From: Siphlonurus alternatus
Lineage: Eukaryota; Arthropoda; Insecta; Ephemeroptera; Siphlonuridae
Assembly: GCA_949825025.1 (NCBI GenBank)
Contig: OX463780.1
Location: 19,441,480-19,505,479, forward strand
DNA length: 64,000 bases
Direction of reading: 5' to 3'
Shown here: piece by piece, positions 1 to 13,496 of the stretch
Layout: every line of letters starts with the position of its first letter
How positions within the stretch are numbered: position 1 is the first letter of the stretch
The notes under the pieces: generated by a model
Seen by the model: the letters and a program-made list of their open reading frames with translations, nothing else
The model's database searches: none
What the model was told of the DNA's origin: nothing
Program-made: the position numbers and the translations under genes

Positions 1-514
1 TTTATATTGTTTTTAACGTTTTTCGTATCAATCAACTCATGGAAAGAATAAGTTTTAGATTAAATTCAAGCATCAAGTTTCCACGCAGCTGTCAATCATA
101 AGGAAGCACTTCTTGAAGTTCGTACATAAAATTACCGCGACGCTTCGATTCCTGGAAACTGACTGTGGAATAAATGGCAACAAGGAAATACTTAAATGTT
201 CGCGTAATTTTCCACTCAGTAAATAAATAAGTAATAATCTGAAATTATTATTAGTTCTCTTTCTATATACTATCACGTTAAAAAACTTAAATTACAGTTA
301 CTAAAAAAACTGTAATAAAATACAACAAAGTTAATTGTTGTAGTTAAATTAATTGTATATCAAGCTAACAAAAGTTAACATTTATTTATTTTTTTTATCG
401 GGAAAAACATAATTTAAAGTTGTTGTTTTTAGTTCTTTGAGAAATATATTTTTTGCAGTATACTTTTAAACGCATTTTTTTGTATCATTGTGACTTAATT
501 GATAAAAATCTTCC

Positions 515-770
515 TTACCTGCTCGCTAAATCCTGGTACAGAGAGTGATGACGCGTGGTGCAAAGTGTCCCATCTAGAGCCAGCCGGGTGCTTGCTGGTG
601 TCGCTTCGGAAGGCCCGTACACGACTGGTGCCGCCGCTGCTAGCAACTGCAGCCTCTGTGTTGCCGCGCCCCGCCCCGCTTTCTTGCAGTGCGCAGACCC
701 TGCTGTTATTTCACTGGTCACGTGACCTACCACTCGAGTGCAGTGGCGTATTCTCAATTTAAACTTGCAC
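515..770 (-). promoter_or_regulatory. GC-rich island, possible first exon/promoter on minus strand
   Basis: About 250 bp is markedly richer in G, C and CpG than its AT-rich surroundings. Read on the minus strand it ends in an exact donor-like sequence (AGCAG then GTAAG, near 516-520), as a 5' untranslated exon followed by an intron would. The minus-strand open frame through it stops at the donor and resembles no protein I recognise, so a non-coding first exon or a CpG-rich regulatory element is more likely than a coding exon. No acceptor partner can be assigned, because any downstream exon on this strand would lie below position 1. Confidence 0.25.
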
Positions 771-1018
771 GTCATCAAGTTAATTAATCAAAAGGGAGTA
801 ATGAAAAGAAATTGTTAGCTAAAACCAATTAAAACCCTTGTAAATATTGATGTAGTTTCAACAAGATTTTGACAAATATTATACGATAAGCTGTTAAGTG
901 ACAGCATTAAAGAGTTCATAAAAGTCACGAATTATAAGAAAAAAAAATACATTTGACCTTTGACTCCGTGGAGTGTTGGACTGGTTACAGAAATAGTCAA
1001 GTGTTGTGAATTTTAAGT

Positions 1019-1051
1019 AGGTAAGTGACAGGTACGCGCTGTCACTTACCT
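1019..1051. repeat. Perfect 13-bp hairpin
   Basis: The 13 bases at 1019-1031 and 1039-1051 are exact reverse complements separated by a 7-base loop containing GTACGCG. It stands alone in AT-rich DNA with no gene next to it. Its role is unknown; a small MITE remnant is possible. Confidence 0.6.
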
Positions 1052-1609
1052 GTTTCTCTTGGCACGAATACATTATTCTACTAAAATAAACTTGAGAAAT
1101 GTCTACTAAAACTTGAATATCCTTAATTTATTGTATAATTTCAAATGCATTGAAAAATATGCTGCATTTTCTTTAAAAAATATAGCTAATTGGTGGATAA
1201 TTTCCTCAAATTTTAAAGAAGTCGTTGTTAGTTAAAATTAGTTGGCAAATTGAACTTGGAATTGAGACTTTCAGAATTTAAGCATCTTTCATGTATGATT
1301 CTTGAGGCACATCAATAGAATTTAAAACTTACCCAGAAATTTTCTAATTTCTACTCCATGAGTAAATTTTGTATGAACTAGACAAATCAATGGCAGGCAC
1401 GTTAAGGTTTTAGATTAGTGAAGAAGTGGACCTCGTGCATTATTTATAATTTTTAAATATCATCAGAAAAAAATAATGTTATGTTGTTCTCAGAGCGTGA
1501 ACTAGAATCAAACATTTTTTTCTATCAGCAGGTATACTCCTCGCCTCTGAAACGTTCCCTTTTGCAGCCATGTTAATTACCGTTGTGATATACTCACAGA
1601 GCATGGAGA

Positions 1610-1716
<107 letters not shown>

Positions 1717-2118
1717 AAAGTTGAAATCTTAAAAATATGTAATAATTACAGTAAGCTTATACAGTATAAAGGACAAAAATCTTACTACAACTAGTCGTCA
1801 TAAAACAAGTATTATAAATATAAGCAAATCAAAATGCACATACCATGTAAATTTATATAAATATATTATTATAACATACATAAAAGTAATTAAAATAAGA
1901 TTAAATAATACATCATATGAATATATTACATTTTGTATTATACACAACCATATGTTGTATGTATATTTATATAAAGAGAGAATGCAAATTACATATATAT
2001 CTTGGTACGTAACTTTCTCTAAAATGTTGACTACTTAATAAGCGCTACCTTGTTGGGGGGGGACATTAAATTCAACAAGCCACGGTTAACCCTGCGAGAC
2101 TGCCGAGCTATTTGACAC

Positions 2119-2120
<2 letters not shown>

Positions 2121-2204
<84 letters not shown>
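2121..2204. repeat. (CT)n microsatellite
   Basis: 42 perfect CT units (GA on the other strand). They are flanked by a GC-richer patch that continues to about 2300. Arg-Glu and Leu-Ser open frames across it are repeat artefacts. Confidence 0.98.
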
Positions 2205-2206
<2 letters not shown>

Positions 2207-3264
2207 GTCGCAAGTGTCGTTCTTGTCGCTTCAAGCTTCCCCCTCCCCCTCGTTCCAACTACCTCCGCCCCACCGCGACGGCGAAACATAAAATTTTCAT
2301 TAGTTTACGCGAAGAGCGCCTCTCTTAACTTCCCCCTCTCTTTTCTCCACAACTCTCTTTCTCTCGCTTCACCTCAAAAACAACCCTTGAAAGATTTTTA
2401 TCGTTACTTTATTGCTCTATATTATAAATAAAAATGTTATAAATTATTATTAAAAACATTGATTTCATCTTGCTAATTATATATTTTTATTATATTATTA
2501 TTAGTTAGAATTAAAAGTATAGAGTAAAATTACTATTTTGCATTAACATACATAATTACATTTAAAAATAAGTTTTAATTATTATTGTCTCATTTTTTTA
2601 ATGCAGATTATAACTGAAATATAATTTAATATGGAGAAATTAATTTTCATTTGTTAATTAATAAACGTGTTTATCCAGGTGAAAGAGAAGTTCAAAGTTA
2701 ATTTTATTCCAGTTACACTGCAAGTTAATAAAGTTATGTATTATAAAACTGAAAAGCAGTAATAACTTCTTGTTTTATTAATTACTTTCATTTTGTCGTC
2801 TCTTGTCTCTTTGTATCTCTTCAAGACTAAAATAATTTAATTAAAATATATAAAAAAATGAAAATAAGTTTGTTTATATTTATATCAGAGGGAGAACATT
2901 TTTAAGTGATTTAATTAAGCAAGTTTAAAATACAAAAGGATATAAAATAACATCCTCTTAAATTCTCTTGTAAGGTTAATAAATATTGTAAAATATTCAG
3001 TCCTAAACTTGTACCTACATAACATACAAATTATAAATGTGTTGAAATTATTTTATAAAAAAATTTCCGTAAAATAAAACATACATCACTTGTATTTAAT
3101 TTTGTTATTGTATCTCTAAATCTGTGTCTCCATCCTTCTATAAGCGTGGTTAATATTGCAGTAAAATTCTGTGCATGAATGTTCTCGTTCTGTAAGATTG
3201 ACTGATAAACTGGCTCGGTCTAGTATCCGTGTAGAGAGAGGGTCGGAGACATCCATGCGTTGTA

Positions 3265-3486
3265 CAGTTATAGACGATAAAACTGGAACACTTTATCTGC
3301 TGGAGTGTTGAAATGAGCACCATCAGTTCACTCGCTAGCTGTGCTGACCATCAACACTGAACACTGCCTATTATTGTGACTCGGAGAAAGTAGAGGAGAC
3401 GACTCTGTTGTTATTTAAGCCAAGCGAGTAAACTGATGGTGCTCACTCCAGCAAGCGGCGTGTTCCAGTTTGATTGACCATAACTG
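3265..3486. mobile_element. Fold-back (MITE-like) element
   Basis: A 222-bp imperfect palindrome. The left arm begins CAGTTATAGACGATAAAACT and the right arm ends with its near reverse complement, finishing CCATAACTG. The arms run about 65 bp each, pairing a segment with GAGCACCATCAGTT with one containing AACTGATGGTGCTC, around a loop of roughly 90 bp. No coding capacity is seen and no clear target-site duplication was found. Non-autonomous DNA-transposon derivatives typically look like this; the superfamily is undetermined. Confidence 0.7.
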
Positions 3487-6400
3487 TTCAGAGTTAGCTT
3501 TTATTGTAAGAGAAGGACAGAGTTGTTAGTGCAGCACGTATATGTGCTGTCCCACTAAATTTAACTGTACAAAAAAGTCATGCAACGTTTAAAGATCCTT
3601 GCATTATGCAGAATGCAACATATATATATTATAATTATTTATTAAAAAATAAAACATTAGTTCCATCGTTTGATAGTTAATGAGAGAAATCCTGGAAATA
3701 TGATAAATATATTTCCACTCATACTCATTATCTTATATAACAGTAATACGTTTAATAATATTACAAAGAATGGTGTTAATTATTTAAACTGACGATTTAA
3801 TATCAGTATTGGGTTTGGCTTTCACGCTAGTATTTTTTCCCCCCTTAACTTTCATTCCTATTTTTTTACCCCATTAATGACACCTTCTATATAATGTTAC
3901 ACTTTAAATTTTCCAGCATGGGAGCGCAGCATATACAAGGGGGTTGGGCACATGATCTGATTTATCCCACCTTAATTCCCACCAAAAATTTTGATTTCAC
4001 ATGTACTCTTTTTTTTTTTTTTTTAACATGGCCTCAATGAGCACAACCTATAAAAAGTCCATGAGAGGATCCGCAACCCCAACCATGTGAAATTTTTGTC
4101 AATAAATATACCTTACTATTATTGCATTGAATTATTTTATTAAAATCTGATGTAATTCAAAAAGTAAATGTGATCATACCATTATCAATATTACAATATA
4201 TAGTGATCATTATTGATATTATAGCATCATACTAAATATTAATGCATTCTCATGACCTGAATATTCATCTCTTGGTTATTTGGTATATAATAATTAAAAT
4301 TTATATTGTGCTACTCAATAATATCATTATTAAACTGGTAATAAACAAGTTTGTTGCATGCTTCGTTAGCATGAACAAGTAAAACTTTGTTAGCAACTAA
4401 TTATCAAGACAAACTTTTTATTGGTTTATATCAGAGTTAAGAAAAATATGGATTAGGTAAAAACAAAGAAGATAAATAGCATAGAAAAAACTTCGCTTCG
4501 TTTGTTACAAAATTGGTGTATTATAATACAAAGTTAAAATATAGAGATGATGGTATAACCTTCCTTCAAGCACCATTCTGGCGGAAACAATATTTACAAG
4601 GTTTTTGATGTACTAACCTCAAGAGAGCAAAAACGTTACCCTGTTTTATTTGTGAACGTTGTCATGCAGAATTTGGACTTTGGAAGGGGTGCTCTTATCT
4701 TCTTATCACTTCTAAAAATCGCATCTGATTATCTTTTTGAGTAACTTCGACAGTTGTAGTTCCAGCGTCTTATTTGGCAAATTCAATCAACATTGCAGAT
4801 TTGAAATGTTTGGGTTATTAATTTATATTCATTTTATTTTTATTGATTAGAAAGAACTGTCACAAAATTCTCCTTCATCGATAATTCAATGCAATACCGT
4901 TGTAAGCTCTTACTGTAATTTAAATACATTCGTTTGTTTTCTTTAATAATTATCTCATTGCATGGCTAATGATAATATAATAAATTTACTGTTGTTGAGC
5001 CAATCAGGAAAAATTGAATTTCGTATCTCACGTTTTGAGGAAGATTATCTGTTTCCCATCAAGCTAATTTAATTTTCTTTGTGAAAAACTGTAGTGTTAA
5101 AATTCTGCAAAATATAGTTTCCAAAAATAATTTTGTATTGAATGAGTTCTACATTGCAAGCTTCATAGTTTCTTATATATAGTGCCAATATAAAAATGTA
5201 TAAAGAAATTTTGATTTTTAGGCAGTGGGGGGGGAGGTTAAAAAATAAAAAATGCAATCGAGTGTGAAAACAAATAAAATTGTGTTGCAACTTGGTAGTA
5301 AAAAAATACATAAAAGATATAAGGCAGTAAATTCAGTAATTAATGCAACATTATTTTTAATTCAATGGCGTGTGAAAACTTAAAACAGTTTTTAAATTTG
5401 AGTGTTTTTTTTCACATTATGTCAAATAAAAATAAAATTCATCTACAAAAAGAAGATTAAATTTAAAAATTCATGTGATAATAAGTTAAAAAAAAAGTTT
5501 TAAACTAATAATGAGTGGTGCCAGTGTGACGACGATATCGTCAGAACCTCTACAAAATATACGCAGCAAAACTTTTTATTGCAAAAATAACAAGTCCCAA
5601 GAGAAGAATCAAACATCAAAAAATCTTCCAGAAACGAGACAAACTTTTAATAGGATTTTTACATAAAATATATAAATAGAATATGATTAAAAAAAAGTAT
5701 ATTTTTTTTTCGATGATTTGATCAATTTAAATTGTATTTATGAGAGTTTACTGATGAATTGTTTGTATATGTAAGAAGATTATAGAACTAAATTAATGAT
5801 GAACGTCTAGAAAACAATGTAAAGTAGGGCAAGTTGCGATCAAGTCAGCACTCAGTCAACATAAGCTGACGTTATAACAGACGTGCTTGACGTGGAGCTA
5901 CAAAAAAATACGAGCCAATTGTCACAGTGGAGTTGCAGTGACAGCCTGCGTTTAACGCTTCCGCCTGTCTCTCAACATATAGACTGCATGTCATGTACAG
6001 TATCGTGACGTCATCAACGTTTAAATTTCTCCAATGCTTCTCATGGCTCTTCTTCATTACGTCTTCTTGTCTCTGTATTTCTAAAATTTCTGTAAATGTC
6101 GTATTTTTTGTTTAAAGCTTCAATGAACTCAATTGGTCATTAGAGAGAAATAAAGGTGCCTGGAGGAAGGAGATCACGAGCTTTTCATGTCCAAGTTTTA
6201 GCTAATGGAACAGTGGAAATACACCTTTAATTTTTTATCAATGGGCCAAAGTGATATCTAAATACACGACAGTACGTGTCCACACACTATGTAAACTGGT
6301 AGAGTGTTGGAAAAATTATATTATGACATCAAAAAATATTATGACTGATTTTCATAGAGTATATACCTTAAGCAACTTAAACCCACCTGTTTTTTTGCTA

Positions 6401-9146
6401 TGCTATAAGCACCGAATCTAGCCAGTCATATAAGTCCAGTGAATTTTTATATAAATTCTTTATTCACTTTATACTTCCTTTTTCCTTGTTCAGTTTTCCT
6501 ATAAAATTAAAAAGTCACTATATTCAGTATTGTTACGTAGAACATTTTTAACTTAATTAAAAGGCTTCAAAGGGAACAAAAATAGCAACAAAAATGATAC
6601 TAAGAATTTAGTCATGGTGGAATATATTTATTTTCTTGTATGGTTCCATAAATAAAAAGTGACTTTGTTTCCGAAATAGCGTCAAGAGCACCTTTCTCGC
6701 TCGAAACCTCATAACAATGGCATTTTGTCTATGTATAGAAAATATGTTATTGTTTTATTAACGTGATTTTAATGTATTGTATAACAATATTTTTTTAGTA
6801 GATTGCCATCAAAATGTGCTTGAAAAATGTCCACGATACAATATATTATCCTTTATAACTAAATGCCTGTATGGTATTATTAGCAACATCATTATTTTAC
6901 CTTGTTTCACTGTGTATTCAACAACGTTATCAGTAATTTGAGCAATGTAAAAATAAAAAAATTCTCTTTGTAGTTAAAACATCGCCTCCAGCTTCATCAT
7001 TATTATGTGTTCGTTCAATTCCTGCTTTACTGATGAAAAAACGTTTAGTATTGAAACCTTTTACTTTGTCTTTAATTGCAGGAAGGGGGGAAGTGAATAT
7101 TTGATGCTATCGATGAATAAAACGTTGCCACATGGCGTTCAAAATTACAGTTATTCGTCTCATCGAAATATGAATGAAACAAATTCATACTATTTATAAT
7201 TTCGTTATTAATGTAATACAATAATTGTGTATGTTTTTGCAACATGTTGTCAATAACTTTGATTATTTAAAAACAGTACCTACATAATTACATTAAGTTT
7301 GCGTACACAGCAAGAGTGCACTGTAAAAAAACTCAATCTATCTTCCTCCTTTGATGTCTTTCATTTAAATTACAAACAATTAAAAACTGCAATTTCACAG
7401 TTTTTTTAATTGTGTTTTAATATAGTGTAATATATTCATGTGATATATACATGAATTTTTTATTGCTTAAAATTAATTGATATAAGAAATCTGTTAAATT
7501 TATCTCATGTCATATGATGTACAATTAAATAATATAATTATAATGTATCTAAAAATTGAAATTCTCTCAATTGGATCCAAAAAACAAACACAGTTAGTTT
7601 TAGATAAATGTTGATAATTTATTAATTGTCTTCCCTAAAGAAAAAAAGGGGTGAACAAAAAATAGGCTAATTAAGTTTAAAAATACAAATTTATTTACTA
7701 TATCGTACAAGAGAAATAATTAAGAAATTTCGCAGTTAGTTACACCTCACTTAAATTCGTAAAGCTTACGAATTATTATTATCGTTGTTATTAGAACAAC
7801 GAAATATACCTTATATTTAAAATGCTGCAATTTCTTCAAATGGTTTCGGTAATTATAAAATTATGATGATAACAATAATATAAAATAAAGTAGTGTGAAC
7901 TTGAATCGGAATGTTATTATGACTCATAGTTATTATCAAAGTCAAGTATTATATGTACAAATATACACTTCATATTGTCAATTGCAAATATATTAAGCAG
8001 GTATAAAACATAATTATAAAAATAATATAGTCATGCAATGCAATAAAATGAGCAACTTAAAAACAGTATTTTTGTTTTCATGTTTTCTTTCTTTTCTTTT
8101 TTTTAAGTAAACTATAAAAAATGTATACAAAAAATACTCTTTTTTTTCTTTGTAATTTGAAAACAAGCTAGAAGCCCTCACCCCGCTGACTAATTATCCC
8201 GTGCTAAAATTAAATGTTGTGCTCTCTGCACCTTTGATTATTCTTGAATTATAAAAATCATCATTACAAATGCAGTGAGGCTTTATATATATTTAAGAGC
8301 TGAGAAAAAACGCGTTAGATGTTTTTAAAATACGTTACATTTTTTATGAAATTGAAATGTTTACTTTTTTAAAAACATCATCAACAGTTTTCTTTGTCTT
8401 AAACAAAATAATCCCTCTTTTTTTTCTTATTTATTGTACATTTTAAACGTACTTCCTGTAATTATAATTCAATTTCAGTAAATAAATATCAACCATTATT
8501 ATTAGGGTATTAATATTATTCTCTGCACACATGCAGGAATATTTATATTTACATAATGTTAAACATTCGATAGTCTACAGGGTTTGTCATATTCAATCAA
8601 ATATTCGTCATATTTTAGAAGTTAAAGAACAAATCGTGCACAGATAATAAAATTGCATACTTCATAATAATTTAGTTATAATAACTTATAAATGGTATAA
8701 AATAACTGACTCTATGTACATTATATCTTGTTTAATATATTGATATATCATTTTATGTGTTCTCATATCTAATAATTGAAAATTATTATATTTCTCAATG
8801 TTCGTACTAAATCTATACTGCAAAATATATATAAAAATAGTAACAAGTTTTATACATGTATAGTTGATTACTAGCAATCCTGAAGCTGTGGTGACAAAAT
8901 TTCTGTATTTTTATATTGGAACACTTTTTTTTTTGGTAGCACCACAGCATGCTGCTCGTTAGCACCCGATGTCTCCACGACTCTCCCCCCCCCCCTAGTT
9001 TCTCCATTCTTTCTCCTCACCTGTTGCCTGGAAAAAGTGGTGGAGAGACACAGGGATGCTGCAAGATGCATCTCCACGAGGCAGTCTTTCTATAGATTGA
9101 TGGAAACTTCTCTCTCCCTCTTTATGTCTCAGTACTGAGGTTCACA
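3487..9146. other. AT-rich non-coding stretch
   Basis: I see no gene, RNA gene or clear element. The composition is AT-rich throughout, with short homopolymer runs and no exon-like frame with plausible splice sites. A slightly GC-richer patch with a C-run lies at about 8940-9100, next to the fold-back that follows. Confidence 0.55.
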
Positions 9147-9272
9147 TTTAACTTGGTTTTCGTATAAAAATGTTCGGGCGTTCTTCGGTTCGTGTCGGCC
9201 AATGAGGATCTTCGTTACAAACTCTCTACCAATGTCTGAAGACGTTATAAATACGACGAAAACCAAGTTAAA
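9147..9272. mobile_element. Short MITE with 17-bp terminal inverted repeats
   Basis: The 126-bp unit starts TTTAACTTGGTTTTCGT and ends with the exact reverse complement ACGAAAACCAAGTTAAA. The interior is GC-richer than the surroundings and has no open frame. TTAA occurs one base inside each end, so a TTAA-targeting family is possible, but the target duplication is not clear. Confidence 0.7.
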
Positions 9273-12200
9273 CATAAACCATAGTACATCCCTTTCTCTC
9301 TCTTTCGCTCTGTGAGTGATGTGCAGCGTTTAACATTAATATTGCAGTTCCATGTTGTCAATTAATTATTTACTTTGCAAACAGCAACTATTGTGACACA
9401 AATATGTCCAAAAGAATGATATGTGTGATGTTTCTATCTTTTATTCATAGAGTTCGCTTTGTGATACTTAAAAATATATAGTGCAAAAAAAAAGCGGAAA
9501 AATGTACTTTAACAATAATAATTATATTTATATAATTAATTATTCCATTGACATATGAACAACCAATTTCAGGGCAAAAAATAATTATTTAAACTATATA
9601 GGATAAACGCTAACAAAGTAAGTTCATTTGAAGATATTAGACCATTGTATTATGTCCAAAAATATGAAAATAATAATTGAATTTTTTATTTAAAAAACAC
9701 GCATAATTGACAAATGTATATATAGAAATAGATATATAGAAAGGTTGCCTTTATAATTTTTCTAACTTTCCTAATGGACAGTAGCTTCATTTTCCGTTCT
9801 TTTTTTTTTTAGCATACTTTGTATAAAGTATGATTATAATAATGTATGTAAAGTATGTATTATATAGCTCATGTAAATGTGTTATAAATTATTAAAATTT
9901 AAAATAAATATGGAATTTTATAAAATCCGATCAAACATTTTTAATATTTTCATTTAGCCATCAGTATAAAAGCTTATATTCTCGTTGGCTGCGCTTAAAA
10001 CTGATTGCTCGATGATAAAATAAATCCCTCTCTATAGGAGGTTTTACCATATTAAACTTGAAGCGTTTTGAGACACTTGAAAGTGAGGTACTTTTACATG
10101 AACTCATTCAGGTGATTGGACGTTTGGATTCATTCGATACTCTTCTACACCTACTCAACACCTCTCTTCAAGTGTGTGCTCTTGAAAATGTAATTTCATA
10201 CGTTAAGGCCACTCGGTTACGTGTGAAGGAGTAAAATTTTAATTATCATTGAAATAGTTTATTTATTTTTGTGAAATAGAAACTCCATTGAAGAAAAAAA
10301 TATTACGATATTTATTCAATAATAATTATACTGTAGAAGTGCATTAATATATTATAAAACATACAAGTTATTAAAAAAATACTCGGTCTAGAAATAAAAT
10401 GTTAAACAAATGAAACAAATGTGCCTATTTATTAACGAAGAAATAATTAAAAAATTTGGATACTGAGGGATTTTTTTAGTTCCTGGGTTCGGGAAAATTT
10501 TAAAAGAGATGGAAAGAGGGAGAAGATTATCTTTCATGCAACGTAAAAATCTTATGTTATCATTTTTTTAAAAGTTCAAATGAAATTTTTTCAAAGGTTT
10601 TTCTTAATTTTAATTTAAAAAAATAACTTAAAAGAGTGGCGAATTTCATGTGTGTATATTATTTTATCTACATATGACCCGACCTGATTTTAAGTTGTGA
10701 ATTATTTAGAGATGGAAATTAAATGGTTCTTCTAATGTGCGAGGTTAAAGTGGTATGTATGTAAAGGGGGAAAAAGAAGGGAGGACAGTATGATAATATC
10801 AGCCAGGGTGATATGTTAATATACAGAAAATGAATATTTATAGAGAAATTAAAATTTTAGTATATAGTATACGACCTTTTATGACGATTAATCCTTTATC
10901 AAAAGCTTAAAGGAATCACTTTTGAATTTTAATGAATAATTAATTCTCTATACATTATAAAATGATCAACATTGTATGTACTTAAATATTCTCTCATTAC
11001 GAAATACAAGAGTTAACTATTTAGCATAAACTTGAGTATATTATAATAACCATGTTGAATTTAAAGTATCAAATAAAATGTGTACATGTAATATATCAGT
11101 TTTAAATTTGCCGTCGACTTAAAAAGCATGCCAATTTTCAGTACATTTTTATGACAACTTTATATAAATTTGACATTTTATATCTGATAAGGCTTGAACT
11201 TCATAGAAATAAAAGTGAAAAAATATCGCAAAGAGTGCAGTAATTAGTTTGCCAAAATAAAGATAAAAATCATAATATTCGATTTTTAAATATACTCTGT
11301 GAAGGCTTTATAATGTCAATCTTAATATTTTTTTAATGTGCAAGGTTATTTAAGAAAAAAAAATGTATAAAAACTGTTGCAAAAAACACTCACGGTTCGT
11401 ACATGACTACTAAAGAGGCTTATACTTGCGTAGCCGCCGCCATGCTTGAGTAGCCCCTGCAGGCATTGGTGTTTATGTGACCCTTCGTACAGTCATGCGT
11501 AGCGGGTTGCCTACACACCAAGGGGCTTAAACCATTCGCTTTTCAAAGACACAAGTTTCAAAATATTTTTATATATTATGATTTAAGTTTTAAGTACTTG
11601 AGTATTTTTTAACCACAAGCAATTCCTTTCCGGATTAAAATTTAGCTTTAAAATAGCTTTTAAAGCATACCATCATGATAACACATACTATATATACACC
11701 AGATACATCGGTAAAAAAAAGTCTCGTAATGGCGCATGTCTATAACCATCATAAAAAAAAAATTGAACATACAAATATAAATAAAACTAAGACTAAAAAT
11801 TTAATGTGTTCCACTCTCACTGTCAGTAGATTAACTAAGAGATACGTCTTTTTGAAATATCGCTACCAGTGGGCATTTGCACTGTTTACAAACGTACAAA
11901 CACTGTACAAAATAATGCCAATAAGCCTATTTTACGCTTCTACGATGATACACAAAATATAATATTTATTATTTATGTAAACATATTCTCTTTTAAAGCT
12001 ATAAATCAAAATATTTTTAATAAATTAATAATATATTTTATATAATTTTATACATATTATAGTACAGAATTTTTTTATGCAAATTCAAATGTAAAAATAT
12101 TTTACTACAATAATATTGTACATTATATAGAAAGATAGATATGAAAATCAATATTAAAATTATTTAAATATTGATACGTACTAAATCTATAATATTATAT

Positions 12201-13464
12201 TCTCATGTTTAATATATTTTTTATATAATATAACAATACAGAAATGAAGATATAATATAAAATAAAAAGCTGACGATCATTAAAACTGTGCAATGAGCTG
12301 AATCATCCTTAACGGAATAAAACAGTCTTTAATGGTAGAGAAGAAAAAAAAATGGCCGCACATCCCAAAAATCTGCTCTTGTGGGTGGTTAGGGCATTGT
12401 TAAATCTCAGCATTGTAGTAGTTATATATAAAGGTGATGATACAGCATTAATGATAGGAATCGGAGAAGTAAAAGAGGTAAAAGTGAAAGGAGAGAGAGG
12501 GATTAATGAGTATATATGAGATGATAAAAATATATAACAGTAACATAATATTTCTCTACTAAAAATATACGTATCCCATGATACAATATTTTCTCGCATC
12601 AAAAAAATCACAGGTATGATCATTAAAAAAAATGGTAGCATTAAAAATAGCCAGTTACTAAAATATTCCCTCATGGTACTATAATAATACGTGGATGGAT
12701 GGTTTTAGCTCGTCAATAAACGTACACTTAAGTCAAAGGTAATTTATGTATGAAAATGACACTTTTTCACCCGCAGGCATGCATGTACTTGTAATTTCGT
12801 GTGTTATATTGAACAGCCTTTATATTTTTGTTTGTAAACCGTAGGTAGGTAGAAAAAAAATATTAAATAAAAACGCTAAATATTTTGTTGTTGTTTTTTT
12901 CTTATATTTCTGTATTTCAAGCACAACATTAATAAAAATTTACTGCAATTTTTTTAACACATTTTTTAAACAAATTAAAGTATTACTTATACATAAAGAT
13001 GCAATTCAATGGCAAAAGAGTTATTGATATTAATTTACTGTATGTCATGTCAATCGATTTTTAATTACTGTAAGTATTATTGATATTGTAATCTAGACAA
13101 TTTTATTCTTTTACATATTCAAATAAATTAACGCTATAATTAATACCTTTTATATGAAATGCTTTAATAAGGTGCTCAGTTTTTGTTTATTTATAGTTGA
13201 AATAAAAGTGACTTTATGCTGAAAATGGTATTTAAGTCAGTATAATATTGTGATTCAGCAGAAAATAAAAAATTAGAAATTTCACATGCTCAATTTCACG
13301 TGTTAATTTTTCAACAACAAATGTGGCATGTTTTTATGTAGCTCATGCAATATAAACTTTATATTTCTCTCTTTCGTAGCAGGAAGTGTAATGATTCTTA
13401 TCTTCCTTTTGTAAATTTTTAAAAAATTTGAAGCTCAAAATGTAAATCGCTCTGCACATTTGAA

Positions 13465-13496
<32 letters not shown>

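Noticed and set aside
12309..12674. 121-codon minus-strand open frame with hydrophobic residues
   Set aside because: Its composition is that of AT-rich DNA (Phe/Ile/Leu/Tyr), there is no recognisable domain, and no splice sites or neighbouring exons support it.
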